64,000 nt of DNA from Pelethousia sp034933245 (GCA_034933245.1 JAYFNX010000029.1:1-64000), one strand, 5' to 3'. Counted from the stretch's first letter, positions 8,953 through 18,020 are shown. Translations and numbers: made by a program. Notes: a model not told the origin generated them from the sequence alone.

Positions 8953-9423
8953 TTATTCGTATTTACCGTATTGGCTACGAATGGATACCATTTCTTCAAT
9001 AATAGCATCCACATCCAATACCATTTCCATCATGCCGACTTGCTCTTCGTAAACTTGCTTATCGACTTCCGCCTTGATTTGGGGTTCACAAACATGATAT
9101 ACGCGCAGTCCTAACTGGACGCCTGTCAATGGACCTGCATAGGTCGGGTCGCCTGCTGTTACGGTTTCAGCGGCAAGGCCTGAAGCCTCAGCCTCCGCAG
9201 CACCGAGAACCACCACAAGGTTTTCGGCACCGAATTTTTCAGCAAACTCCTTTACCCGCTTTTGGTTTTCCAAGTCCATCGCTCCCGCCGCGGTTCAGAC
9301 AAAGCACTCCGTTGAAGAGAAAATCACTTCAGCGCCTGCCGTCTCCACGCAAGCGGCAATCGCTTGTCCCGGAATACCGTCCCTGTCGCCTATGATGATT
9401 ACTTTTCTGTCCTTAAGCAACAT
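8953..9423 (-). CDS. grdA: Selenoprotein A of the glycine/sarcosine/betaine reductase complex
   Basis: A 156-residue protein when UGA 9295-9297 (codon 43) is decoded as selenocysteine. The site reads STECFV-Sec-TAAGAMDLENQ, matching the GrdA active-site motif with Cys three residues before Sec. The N-terminus KVIIIGDRDGIPGQAI is also characteristic. GrdA receives the carboxymethyl group from component B as a carboxymethyl-selenoether and hands it to component C. It starts at ATG 9423 behind AAAAAGGAGGCAAAAAAAAG and is first in the operon. A gene finder ignoring Sec would report only a 108-residue C-terminal fragment. grdC, grdD, trxA and trxB are not in the window. Confidence 0.95.
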
Positions 9424-9561
9424 CTTTTTTTTGCCTCCTTTTTAGATTTATATCTGTGTATGAAAAGGTTGTGCCTTTCCTGCACCTAATATACCGGTAG
9501 ACCTGAGAAACCCTTTTAGTGATATAATTGTCGACTGTCCACATTCGATCTTTTTAGCATT

Positions 9562-9589
9562 ATTATAATGCAAACTTGCATTTTAACAA
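9562..9589 (-). promoter_or_regulatory. Probable sigma-A promoter of the grdA-grdI-grdH-BCCT unit
   Basis: Minus-strand TTGTTA (9584-9589), a 16-nt spacer and TATAAT (9562-9567). The spacer contains the inverted repeat ATGCA-N4-TGCAT, a possible operator. A sigma-54 type -24/-12 element was looked for and not seen. Confidence 0.6.
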
Positions 9590-9690
9590 GTGCTTTTTTG
9601 GGAGTATAGGAAAGTACAATAGAGATGCTTTTATTTGATAGAAGAATGTCAATAATAGAATTATTTTCGCACACAAATATTGATAAAACA

Positions 9691-9725
9691 AAATACAGGA
9701 CCTCCGACAAGGGGATCCTGTATTT
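9691..9725 (-). terminator. Terminator of the ABC importer / PsuG-like unit
   Basis: AAATACAGGA and TCCTGTATTT form a 10-bp stem around a 15-nt loop. On the minus strand it is followed by TGTTTTATC. It lies about 100 bp past the PsuG-like stop. Confidence 0.7.
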
Positions 9726-9821
9726 CAGAATAGGTTTCTACCCGCTGGTGCCAACGGTTCTATCTTCTGCGCATCAGTAAGCCATCATCGCGCCTGGCAG
9801 GGGAATCCATAGGGGATCATC

Positions 9822-10616
9822 TCAACCTTGGCTTGCTACCAGCTTATCGCCAAGCTTGGCATTAGCGATAATGGAATGAAGCTGCATTTGGGAGGATATG
9901 CCGCCTGTAAGCCTGTCAAAGGCGGCGTTGGCGGCGGGATGATAGTATTTACCCGCAGCTTCGGCTTGTTTGCCGGCAGCAATCCCTTCATCCAACATCC
10001 AGAGATCGGGCAACCGCTCTTTTGCCGGGGTTGGATTCAGAAGCAGCAGGTTACCGCTTGGCGCAGGCAGGCACATCGGCTCCAATACGCCGGCAAGGGG
10101 TGCGTTGGCGCTGTTGAAGAGATAACCTGTGCAACAATCGACGCCCACTCCCAGAACCCGCACGCCGTTCTCCCGCAGCCAGCCTATGCTGGCGGGGATG
10201 TCCATCATATCCTTGAAGGAGGTGGCCAGCAGCGTTACAGGCAGGTCCCGTAAAGCAGGGAGATCTGGGCAGATTCGCTCAGCCCGGATATCGCTGATTC
10301 CACCTATGCCGCAGGTTACGGCAAGGGGCAACCCCATAAGCCTACATACGGCCATGGTGCCGGAGGCGGTAAGCGCGCCGGAAACACCTTCCTTTAATGC
10401 CGTGGAAAGATGATCCCTATCGATGCGGCAAAGCTGATCCGCCCGCTCACGGAAGGACAGGAATTCGCACATTCCAGCGATGTGAATATTGCCTTTATCC
10501 ACCCAAACGATGTTTTCGTATTCGCGTGGCCAGCTGTCCGCTAGCTCTTGACATGAAATGGACGCTAGACCATGGGTGAGCAGGGCGGATTCAACGAGGA
10601 AGCGGTTTACTTCCAT
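9822..10616 (-). CDS. PsuG-like (pseudouridine-5'-phosphate glycosidase / IndA family) enzyme, divergent
   Basis: A 264-residue protein with the PF04227 fold pattern: LVESALLTHGL near the N-terminus (the Glu matches E31 of E. coli PsuG), TCGIGGISD in the middle, CPDLPAL, TSFKDMMDIP (the Lys matches K166) and a C-terminal TGGISSQMQL. The family breaks the C-glycosidic bond of pseudouridine 5'-phosphate. The stretch equivalent to KVSRRDL, whose Lys forms the ribose Schiff base, reads RIDRDHL here, so that lysine is an arginine. It is about 45 residues shorter than usual. It overlaps the 3' end of the binding-protein gene by 10 bp, hence it is cotranscribed with the importer. No PsuK kinase is nearby. 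Substrate unknown. Confidence 0.72.
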   Translation of the reverse strand: MEVNRFLVESALLTHGLASISCQELADSWPREYENIVWVDKGNIHIAGMCEFLSFRERADQLCRIDRDHLSTALKEGVSGALTASGTMAVCRLMGLPLAVTCGIGGISDIRAERICPDLPALRDLPVTLLATSFKDMMDIPASIGWLRENGVRVLGVGVDCCTGYLFNSANAPLAGVLEPMCLPAPSGNLLLLNPTPAKERLPDLWMLDEGIAAGKQAEAAGKYYHPAANAAFDRLTGGISSQMQLHSIIANAKLGDKLVASQG

Positions 10617-11725
10617 CCTTCAAGGTCGGTTACGTTGTCCACATGGACGAGGGTGAGAGGCAGATATACGCGGCCTTCGAACGTTTTGCCTTCATGGAGC
10701 AGGACTGCCATTTGTAGGGCAGCCTTGGTATAGCGCTGGCTGGAATAGGACATGGAGCCGGTCATGGTACCCTCTTTGATGGCGGTGCGGGCATCCCCGG
10801 TCAGATCCACACCGTATACCAGCACACCTTCTTTTCCTTCGGCGGCAAGTGCTTCCAGAACGGCCAGCGCCATGGTATCATTGCAGCAGAAGATACCCTT
10901 GAGTTCGGGATATTCGGTGAGCAGCGCTTTGGCAGCGTCATAAGCGAGGCTGGCATCCCAGTCGCAATTCTGCACGGCAACCAGCTCTATGCCTTCGGTG
11001 GCTTCAAAAACTTCCTTTGCGCCTGCGGTACGGCCTTCGCTCTGGCCTGCGCCGGCAAGCCCTGCGATGATGGCGACCTGGCCGCCACTGGGAAGCCTGG
11101 CGATCATATCGTTGGCGACGGTTTTGCCCTGTTCCTGGAAATTCACGGTGATCGTTGCATCCAAATGCCCGCCCGCTTCTTCAAGGGCGGAGGCATCCAC
11201 GCCAGGGCCCAGGTTGATAACCTTTATGCCATTCTCGTTGCACTTCACAATGCCCGGAATAAGGTTTGTACCATCGATGGGGGAAAGGATGATTACGTCA
11301 TAATCCATATCCGCCATGGTCATGAGCACATCCAGCTGCGAGGCGGTATCCCCTTCGGTAGTGCCGGTCTGCACATCGATGGCAACGCCCATTTCAGCAC
11401 CCGCGGCCTCGTAACAGTCCTTCATATTTGCCCAGAAGGCGTTGGTGAGGGAGATGACCACCGCGCCGACCTTGATGTCTGCGAAGGTTTCGGGCATAGG
11501 ACCGATCTGTTCCTCCATGGCGGCGTCAAAATCGGCATACAATTGCTGCACGGTAGCGGAAAGCGCACCGGCGGTTTCTTCTTCCGCTGCGGGCGCCGGT
11601 TGTGCCATGGCAGCGGGATCTTCCGTGGCAACGGGTTCAGCAGCGGCTTCCTGGGCCGGGGCGGATGCGCAGCCAAAGGACAGCATCATAGCCAGCGCCA
11701 GCAGGATTGAGAGCAGTTTTTTCAT
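10607..11725 (-). CDS. Sugar-type ABC transporter substrate-binding lipoprotein (RbsB family)
   Basis: A 372-residue periplasmic-binding-type protein. It has a lipoprotein signal (KKLLSILLALAMMLSFGC, lipobox Cys near residue 19), an Ala/Pro/Glu-rich tether to about residue 65, then a Peripla_BP_4 domain. The domain includes VGAVVISLTNAFWANMKDC, DVIILSPIDGTNLIPGI, VAIIAGLAGAGQSEGRTAG and GIFCCNDTMALAVLEAL. The start is ATG 11725 with GGAGG 11 nt upstream; an upstream ATG at 11743 overlaps that site and is less likely. It is third in an ATPase-permease-binding protein-PsuG order, so the ligand is probably a sugar or nucleoside acted on by the PsuG-like enzyme. Confidence 0.9.
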   Translation of the reverse strand: MKKLLSILLALAMMLSFGCASAPAQEAAAEPVATEDPAAMAQPAPAAEEETAGALSATVQQLYADFDAAMEEQIGPMPETFADIKVGAVVISLTNAFWANMKDCYEAAGAEMGVAIDVQTGTTEGDTASQLDVLMTMADMDYDVIILSPIDGTNLIPGIVKCNENGIKVINLGPGVDASALEEAGGHLDATITVNFQEQGKTVANDMIARLPSGGQVAIIAGLAGAGQSEGRTAGAKEVFEATEGIELVAVQNCDWDASLAYDAAKALLTEYPELKGIFCCNDTMALAVLEALAAEGKEGVLVYGVDLTGDARTAIKEGTMTGSMSYSSQRYTKAALQMAVLLHEGKTFEGRVYLPLTLVHVDNVTDLEGWK

Positions 11726-11800
11726 GAAAAATAGTTCCTCCAAATGGTATAATTTTGTATATATAAAGGGGCAGAGCCCCCGTATACCCTATGGATCATT

Positions 11801-12757
11801 TCAACCTACGCGGCCTCTGCGTTCTCGTAACTCCGCTATCACGACTGCGCAAAGGAGCATGGCGCCGGTTATGAATTGCTGATAATAAGAGGATACGCTC
11901 ATGATGGTAAGCCCATTGCGTATCAGCCCCAAAAGAAATACGGCAATCACGGTTCCCAGAAGATTGCCATTGCCGCCATGTAGTGCCGTGCCGCCCATGA
12001 TAACGGCGCATATGGCGTCCATTTCCATGCCCAGCCCCGCATTGGCTTCCGCGGAGTTAAGCCTGGCGGTTACGATGATGCCGGAAAGCGCGGCCAACAT
12101 TCCCATATAGGCAAAGGCGGATATCCGGTAGCGCCCAATGGGAACGCCGCTGCGCTGGAGCGATTCGGGATTGCCGCCCAGGGACATGATGTAATGGCCC
12201 CAGCGCATATGGTAAAACAGGGGAATAAGCAAAAATACCACCGCAAAAGCAAAGGTGACGCCGGATTCCATGCCCAGAAAATCACCACAGCCGATATCGC
12301 GGAAAGCCTGGGGAAGCTTGGTGATAGGAATACCCTGGGTCACGATAAGGGATAAGCCCCGGTACATAAAGGATGTTGCCAGCGTAATGATAAAAGCGTT
12401 GATGCGGGTAACATAAATCAAACTGCCGTTGATGGAGCCCATACCTGCGCCAAGAATAAGCGTAAAAACGATGCACAGCGCTACAGGCAGCTCCGCCTTG
12501 AGCGCTTTTGCTAGGCAGATAGCGCTGAAGGATAGTATGGAGCCTGCGGAAAGGTCAATAGCGCCGGAGGCCATGATGCACATCATGCCGGTGGCCACTA
12601 TCAAGCGATAGGAATTGGCCTCCAGAATGTTTACTACGTTTTTCAGAGAGAAAAAGGAGTTGGTAGCAACGGATAGAAACACCATCATCGCAAGGCACAT
12701 CCCCAGCAGCAACAAGGGCGCCGATTGACGCCTACACCATCTTTGCATAGGACTCAT
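11801..12757 (-). CDS. Sugar-type ABC transporter permease (RbsC family)
   Basis: A 318-residue membrane protein with about eight to ten TM segments and the BPD_transp_2 features MCIMASGAIDLSAGSIL, VTRINAFIITLATSFMYRG and CAVIMGGTALHGGNGNLLGT. Its ATG overlaps the TGA of the ATPase gene (ATGA), which shows translational coupling. It forms the membrane channel of the importer with the ATPase upstream and the lipoprotein downstream. Confidence 0.92.
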   Translation of the reverse strand: MSPMQRWCRRQSAPLLLLGMCLAMMVFLSVATNSFFSLKNVVNILEANSYRLIVATGMMCIMASGAIDLSAGSILSFSAICLAKALKAELPVALCIVFTLILGAGMGSINGSLIYVTRINAFIITLATSFMYRGLSLIVTQGIPITKLPQAFRDIGCGDFLGMESGVTFAFAVVFLLIPLFYHMRWGHYIMSLGGNPESLQRSGVPIGRYRISAFAYMGMLAALSGIIVTARLNSAEANAGLGMEMDAICAVIMGGTALHGGNGNLLGTVIAVFLLGLIRNGLTIMSVSSYYQQFITGAMLLCAVVIAELRERRGRVG

Positions 12758-13503
12758 AGCGAAGCCTCTCGGCTCTCGCGTTGCAGAATCAGGGCCTGCA
12801 ACTGATCCGGCGATGTTTCGCGGGTTGCCATCCCCGCGTCACAGCGGCCCGCCCGCATAACGTAAATATAGTCCGCAATGCTGAATACTTGATGGAGGTT
12901 GTGGCTGATCATAAGCTGGGTCATACCGTCATCCCGGAGCCGCCTGAGTATAGTAAGGGTGCGGTGGCTTTCGTGTATCCCCATGGCAGCGGTGGGTTCG
13001 TCCAGCAGCAGCAGACTCCCGGACCGTCGCAAAGCCCGGGCTATGGCTACGCCCTGGCGTTGGCCGCCTGAAAGATTCCGTACAGGCTCTTCCAAATCAG
13101 GGATTTCTATCCGTATATCCGCAAGAAGGCGTTTGGCCTCTTCCTTCATTTTGCTGCGATCCAGAAAGGGCCCCTGCATGATCTCCGCCCCCAGGAATAT
13201 ATTCTCGATGCTGTTTTTGAAATTATCCAGCGCAAGATCCTGGTATACCGTGCGAATGCCCAGCTCCAAGGATTTGCTGACGCTAAGGGCATGGAAGGTC
13301 TCGCCGCCTACACACAGGCTTCCGGCATCCGGCTTCAGGATGCCCGAAAGTATCTTAATAAGCGTGGACTTGCCGGAACCATTATCCCCCACGATGGCGG
13401 TAATGCACCCTTGCTTTACAACAATGGAAGCCCCCCGTAACGCCTGAACGTGCCGGAAGCTTTTTTGGATATCTTTTATGGATAAAATCGTGTTTTGTTC
13501 CAT
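12754..13503 (-). CDS. Sugar-type ABC transporter ATPase (single-domain RbsA-like)
   Basis: A 249-residue ATPase with Walker A GDNGSGKST (about residue 38), Q-loop in TVYQDLALD, signature LSGGQRQGVAIARAL and Walker B LLLLDEPTA. Classical RbsA has two fused ATPase halves (about 500 residues); this one has one, as in FrcA-like systems, and would act as a homodimer. The start is ATG 13503 behind AAGGACGGAAA. It is the first gene of the four-gene unit. Confidence 0.92.
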   Translation of the reverse strand: MEQNTILSIKDIQKSFRHVQALRGASIVVKQGCITAIVGDNGSGKSTLIKILSGILKPDAGSLCVGGETFHALSVSKSLELGIRTVYQDLALDNFKNSIENIFLGAEIMQGPFLDRSKMKEEAKRLLADIRIEIPDLEEPVRNLSGGQRQGVAIARALRRSGSLLLLDEPTAAMGIHESHRTLTILRRLRDDGMTQLMISHNLHQVFSIADYIYVMRAGRCDAGMATRETSPDQLQALILQRESREASL

Positions 13504-14198
13504 TTTCCGTCCTTATTCCTGCAAAAGGATGCCGAAGTATTGTCTCATCTATGTTATCAAGGGGCCTCTTGGCCGTCAAATTCCTTTTTGCGGACAATTC
13601 GCATACTTTATAGGTTCGGCCTATAAATAGAGACGGAATTGAATGAATTACTATGTGGAGAACGGATGGATTTTCGAGCCCGTTCAAGGAAGCTTTTTGC
13701 CTTTGCGCACCGCGCAGGATGGATTTATGACAGGCATACTACCCTTCAAAATTAATAATACGCGCCCCCATTATTGTGGGCGCTGCGGGATGAGCGGTAG
13801 GCTGCGATCACGCTGCGATCACCGGAATGGAACGCGGGCATAGGGCCGGTGCTGCACAACGGCCCCCGCTTGCTGTTTAGGCTGGCGGGGAAGTCGTGTA
13901 ATGGAAAGGCGCAATGCGCAAGGACGCTTTCGGCGCAACCATGGGCAGCCGGGTAATCCAGGCATGGGCTGCGGGGATAGACGACGCCTGTCGCTTCATA
14001 GGCAGCGGATCTTCTTTTTGCAAACGTATAACAAATGCCATCGGAGTTTCTCCGCTGCTGCATGGCTGCGCATCATTCATGCGGAGTTCCGATGGCTATG
14101 TGTTGCTTTCCGTATTTGCGACTTTTATCGCAGTTTATCCGAAAGACCGAGCCGGAGCTGGCGCTACAATGTACTTGAATGCGCCGGATTCCTTGCGC
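13504..14198. other. Long intergenic region, no convincing gene
   Basis: About 700 bp without a frame that has both a start site and a recognisable product. It contains a hairpin with 6-bp GCGCCC/GGGCGC arms at 13762-13783, and a minus-strand open stretch at 13877-14080 whose composition looks coding but which I cannot assign. It may be a decayed gene plus the promoter of the ABC unit. Confidence 0.4.
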
Positions 14199-16298
14199 CT
14201 ATTTTTCATATCCAAAATTGGCGCGTATTTGATCCCGTAATTGCACAAGTTCGGGATAATTATAGAAAAAGTCTATTTTTGCTTCGGCTATGCTGCTTCC
14301 TGTCGGCCTATTTGACAATACGAACAACATAAAGCTTTCGGCAATGTCTTCATTACTGTTTGTTGAAGCGTATTCGTCCACAAACAGGGATGGATTATTC
14401 TTATATAATTCCTCCCCGTCGTCTGAAGCAAGCGGTTTCCAAAATGCATCACAGAACGCCTTTAGATAGGAGCCTTCCTTAAAAGAGTCATAGACGTAAT
14501 AGAATTTGTCATCCGGCTGCTTAGATAAATCCACTTGTGCGGCATTAAGCGTAAGCACGTGCCCAAATTCGTGGACAAATGTTTGCAGCGTCTTATGCGC
14601 ATTCCTATAGTTCCCATCCTTATCAAAAATATCGTTTATATCCATACGAACGGTAAACGTACGGTTGTCGCCATCCGAGGAGAAGTATGCCGCTCCAAGC
14701 TGATACGATAATCCGTCTGTCCAGACGTTGAGGGTATCGATATAGGATATGTAGCTTCCAGCAATTCTGCTTATAAAATCCAGCAGCTTATAGTGAAGTT
14801 CATCGGTGCCGGCATACTGTTCAATACCGGCGGTTAAGTCGTATTGTTTGATATCCGTTCCGCCGCCGGAATATCCGCCGGCCGCCTGAAGCATCCAATT
14901 GTCGCCTGTCCATGTCAAAACATACTGAAGGGAATGAAGCACATCTGCCCAAACGTAATCCTCGTAGCCGTCATAACTGCTGTTGGGAACCACAAAAATC
15001 GGTTCGCCATAGGTAGCAAGCAGGATTTCTTGCATATCCTCTATGGAGTAACCGGCCTTGATAAAATCTATATTGATGCTATATAAAAACCGCTTCGAAT
15101 CTCTTTCGGTGTATTCCATAACCGTTGGCAGGGCCGTATTCATACCGAACCATTTTGCATCGTAGTAATAATCCTCCAAATGGCCTAACACTTCGTCGTT
15201 TTTTTCGTCAACCAGCTTGCCCTGGCCGCCGATTTGATTGTCCGTTAACTTCTTGTCCTCCTGAAAGTAGAAGACAGTGTTCTCACCGATGACATAAGAA
15301 GGGTTTTTCATATCGCTTATTTCGTAAGCTTGTACCGAAAGATTTTCCGTATCCGTGCTCATAACATTCTGTAACGTTCCCAACAGGATGTCAGCCGCAG
15401 ATAAAATCTTGTTGCAGTCTATAATGGAGAGGTTGTCTGCAACGGTATTGTTTTCAACGCCAACATTGTTTTGTGCAAGCAAAACGGCCGGGATCCCGCC
15501 GCCCGCAAAGGACATATGGTCATTTTTCGACTGAACGGCCGTACCCAGGGCACTTGAGGCCACGTTTTGCGCGCTTTGATTTATCAGGTTGCCCACAAGG
15601 GTTTCTTTTCCATCTGCAGTGTATAGCTTTAGGCCGCTACTCATGTAATGCCCCAGCAGATCCAGATGAATATCCCCGATAATGCGGGCTTTATCATCGT
15701 CGGTTAGGCTATTCACGTAATAAGAAGAGCCTAAGAGCCCATCCTCTTTTCCTGAAAAAGCAATAAAGCGTATCTCTGTGTCAGACGGTTCGGCTGCTAT
15801 GGCTTTGGCTAGCTCCAACATCAAGGCAAGGCCGCTGGCACCGTTATTAGCCCCCACCGTACCCGCCACCGTATCATAATGACAGCTTACAATTAGAATA
15901 TCGGAGGATTCACCCGCTCCTTTTTTTGTGGCAATCATATTCGCGCCGCTATTTGAACTTTGCTCCGGATCTAAATTAGCCGCATCCGCAAAAACAAAAT
16001 CCTGCTGCTGAACATCATACCCATATGCAAAAAGCTTATCCGCAATATACCGTTCCGCTTCACTAGCCCCTTCGGTGCCAATTCGTCTGGGTGCTACGGC
16101 AACCTCGCTTAGCGTCTGGGAGATTGACTCGACGGTAAGGGTGGCATTTTGAGGATTATCTTCGGTGGGAACACTGTTGCTTGCCGTGTTGCTTTCATTC
16201 GTAGCAGCATTTTCTTTTTGCCGGCCACTGGTATAGAACAGAAGTACCCCAAGGACGACAACGATAGCAATCAGAATAATAAAAAATGCCTTTTTCAT
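14199..16298 (-). CDS. Secreted two-domain metallopeptidase: degenerate M28 domain plus HExxH peptidase domain
   Basis: A 699-residue protein with an N-terminal membrane anchor (residues 4-22) and a Ser/Asn/Thr-rich linker. An M28-type aminopeptidase domain follows (about 55-310), then a middle region, then a C-terminal domain with HEFGH at 576-580 and EYASTNSNEDIAESF at 642-656. In the M28 half, H140, E185, D213 and H261 are kept. The bridging Asp in G-A-N-D-N-A-S-G is Asn152, and the catalytic Glu of the EE pair is Lys184, so that half is probably inactive. The C-terminal domain has the layout of gluzincin-like putative zinc peptidases (Mx1-type). The start is ATG 16298 behind AAAGGAAAGGAAG; an upstream in-frame codon at 16391 lacks support. 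The substrate is unknown. Confidence 0.78.
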   Translation of the reverse strand: MKKAFFIILIAIVVVLGVLLFYTSGRQKENAATNESNTASNSVPTEDNPQNATLTVESISQTLSEVAVAPRRIGTEGASEAERYIADKLFAYGYDVQQQDFVFADAANLDPEQSSNSGANMIATKKGAGESSDILIVSCHYDTVAGTVGANNGASGLALMLELAKAIAAEPSDTEIRFIAFSGKEDGLLGSSYYVNSLTDDDKARIIGDIHLDLLGHYMSSGLKLYTADGKETLVGNLINQSAQNVASSALGTAVQSKNDHMSFAGGGIPAVLLAQNNVGVENNTVADNLSIIDCNKILSAADILLGTLQNVMSTDTENLSVQAYEISDMKNPSYVIGENTVFYFQEDKKLTDNQIGGQGKLVDEKNDEVLGHLEDYYYDAKWFGMNTALPTVMEYTERDSKRFLYSINIDFIKAGYSIEDMQEILLATYGEPIFVVPNSSYDGYEDYVWADVLHSLQYVLTWTGDNWMLQAAGGYSGGGTDIKQYDLTAGIEQYAGTDELHYKLLDFISRIAGSYISYIDTLNVWTDGLSYQLGAAYFSSDGDNRTFTVRMDINDIFDKDGNYRNAHKTLQTFVHEFGHVLTLNAAQVDLSKQPDDKFYYVYDSFKEGSYLKAFCDAFWKPLASDDGEELYKNNPSLFVDEYASTNSNEDIAESFMLFVLSNRPTGSSIAEAKIDFFYNYPELVQLRDQIRANFGYEK

Positions 16299-16873
16299 AA
16301 TAATCTTCCTTTCCTTTAACAAACGAAATGGCGGAACATCAAATTCCAGATGCGTGCACCCAAGGGCTATGGATAGCAGCAGGAATCCCATACAAAGGGA
16401 AACGGCGTTTCAATACACGTGCCGATCCCGGGGAAAAGCCATTTAACACAAGCTGCCAAAACCCGAGAATAAAATCCAGAATATCATGGTTTTCCTATCC
16501 ATCCATGGTTACCGGTATTTTTTATGAATATTATTTTATGCAAGTCAAATCCCACTTTCAATAACATAAGAAGTGAATTTTATATAAATTATGACGTTTC
16601 TTCATTAAACCAATTTTAGTGCGTGGATTTCAACCGTGTGCAAGAATGCATGCAATATGGCCAAAAAAGCGGCGGGGTAGTATGGTCAGGGGTATGCTTT
16701 TATACCTTTATGAAGCCGACGGCTTTGGAATGCCTATCTGCATTTACTGCCGCGGCTATCCGCCTGGAAACACGAAGTGAAATTGCCCAGGAAATTTGAC
16801 AAAAGAGCACGAACCGCTTTCATTCACGGATGGTATCCTAAATTGCATCTTTACTAATGAGGGGGCTACCTAA
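16299..16873. other. Intergenic region, no gene recognised
   Basis: About 575 bp of AT-rich sequence between the divergent peptidase and DUF4184-like genes. I see no supported reading frame or RNA. It should hold the two promoters. Confidence 0.4.
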
Positions 16874-17245
16874 ATGCCAAGGCCCTTGGTTCATATACTC
16901 GCTACCGCCCCGTTAAGTTTGGGTTACAAGTGGCTGAATATCACCGCTTTACTTATCGCCAGCATTTTTCCTGATCTATTTGCGGTGGCTTTAAGCCCCA
17001 TCCTATTTTTGTTTTTGGGCTGCGGGGCGAACGGCTGAATTGGGTTTTTTACCTTTTTTGATCAATCCATAATCGGCGGGGCGATAGATGCCATCGTATT
17101 GGTTGGCATAATATTGCTGCTGCTTAGATATTTTCCGAGACTGTCAAAACCATTTAAATGGAAACAAAATTTTTCTGCTAAAGCCATTGCTCTATCTGTA
17201 ATTTTAGGCATTACATTGCATATTGTATTAGATAATTTAATATAG
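16874..17245 (+). pseudogene. DUF4184-like membrane protein with an in-frame UGA
   Basis: ATG 16874 follows GAGGGGG. The frame runs to TAG 17243-17245 and is interrupted once, by TGA 17036-17038 at codon 55. Read through, it gives a 123-residue membrane protein: MPRPLVHILATAPLS, an ASIFPDLFAVAL helix, two further hydrophobic segments and a C-terminal LHIVLDNLI. Opening MP..xH and closing LHxxLDxL motifs are typical of DUF4184/YdjM-like integral membrane proteins, though it is shorter than usual. The simplest reading is a nonsense mutation (TGG to TGA). Selenocysteine is conceivable because the genome decodes it elsewhere, but the flanks show no Cys-rich redox motif. Confidence 0.45.
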
Positions 17246-17408
17246 GCCCCCTTGCATAGCATACCATATTGCAGCCAGTATACTGGCGCTCCAACAATGC
17301 CAACCGCACAGGAAAAATTGCTCGTTCGCAAATGGTTCAATTTGCCTTCGGGCATGGCGGAAGGTAGTAGAATTGCTCTGCAATATGAAGACATTTCGAG
17401 CAAAAACT

Positions 17409-18020
17409 TTATTTCTTTTTCATGAATTTGGATAAGACATGCAGGACTCGCAGGAATATCACAAGAATGGTTATATGAAGGCCGTATGCGGCGCGCCACT
17501 CATACTTTTTCTTCATACCTTTGGTTACAATCGTCGCAATGTAGTCGAAATCTATCGCTAGGTTCAACGCAGCGATAATAAGCGCTCCAATGGCTACGAT
17601 AAGCGCAAGCGTAGAATCACCCACAAAAAAGTCCGTCAGGACAGAAGTAAAAAGGGAGCTGATATATACGCCGGCGGAACCTAGGATAGAAACAATAAAA
17701 AGCGTAAAGACGATGGCTTTAAACTTCTTGTTGACTTTGATAATCCCGCTTGTATAGAGAAACAGCATCACCAAAAATACAAGGACGGTAACAGCAAGCG
17801 CGATCCAAACGATATTGGCATACTCCTTGGCATAGCTGACGCTGGCGAAAGCGGCAATATAACCGAGCGCGGCCGCAGCAACGGATCCTAAAACGGGAAC
17901 GGAACCCGGCACCCAATAAGCGAGCATTGAGCACAGGATATAAGCGCCTATGACAACAAGGAACAACAGGGCATTGTCGACATTGGGCGGAAAAAGAAAA
18001 TATAAAGACACACCGACCAA
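17409..18020 (-). CDS. Bax inhibitor-1/YccA-like membrane protein
   Basis: At least 203 residues with six or seven TM segments and a C-terminal block AIDFDYIATIV, then KKKYEWRAAYGLHITILV and a short Lys-rich tail. This matches the BaxI_1 family (PF12811), where an Asp-rich membrane motif and an EWYxAFGL helix end the protein. The first usable codon in frame is TTG 18020. The frame stays open upstream to 18119 and there encodes plausible protein (including GKKGGEPAASYGEIG), but without ATG, GTG or TTG, so the true start is uncertain. It lies just downstream of the DUF4203 gene on the same strand. Its function in bacteria is poorly known. Confidence 0.7.
   Translation of the reverse strand: MVGVSLYFLFPPNVDNALLFLVVIGAYILCSMLAYWVPGSVPVLGSVAAAALGYIAAFASVSYAKEYANIVWIALAVTVLVFLVMLFLYTSGIIKVNKKFKAIVFTLFIVSILGSAGVYISSLFTSVLTDFFVGDSTLALIVAIGALIIAALNLAIDFDYIATIVTKGMKKKYEWRAAYGLHITILVIFLRVLHVLSKFMKKK

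Larger units (their letters stand above)
9424..9821. other. Intergenic region upstream of grdA
   Basis: It contains the probable grd promoter (9562-9589) with a leader of about 130 nt, and a hairpin terminator (9691-9725) for the unit on the right. I see no gene and no convincing glycine riboswitch. Confidence 0.6.

Noticed and set aside
8953..9279. Short 108-residue gene starting inside grdA
   Set aside because: It is the part of grdA after the selenocysteine UGA; the full gene starts at 9423.
9424..9560. Glycine riboswitch in the grdA leader
   Set aside because: No tandem aptamer pattern could be recognised in the 130-nt leader.
13643..14332. Several plus-strand frames in the region before the M28 gene
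   Set aside because: No ribosome binding sites and no recognisable products; left as intergenic.
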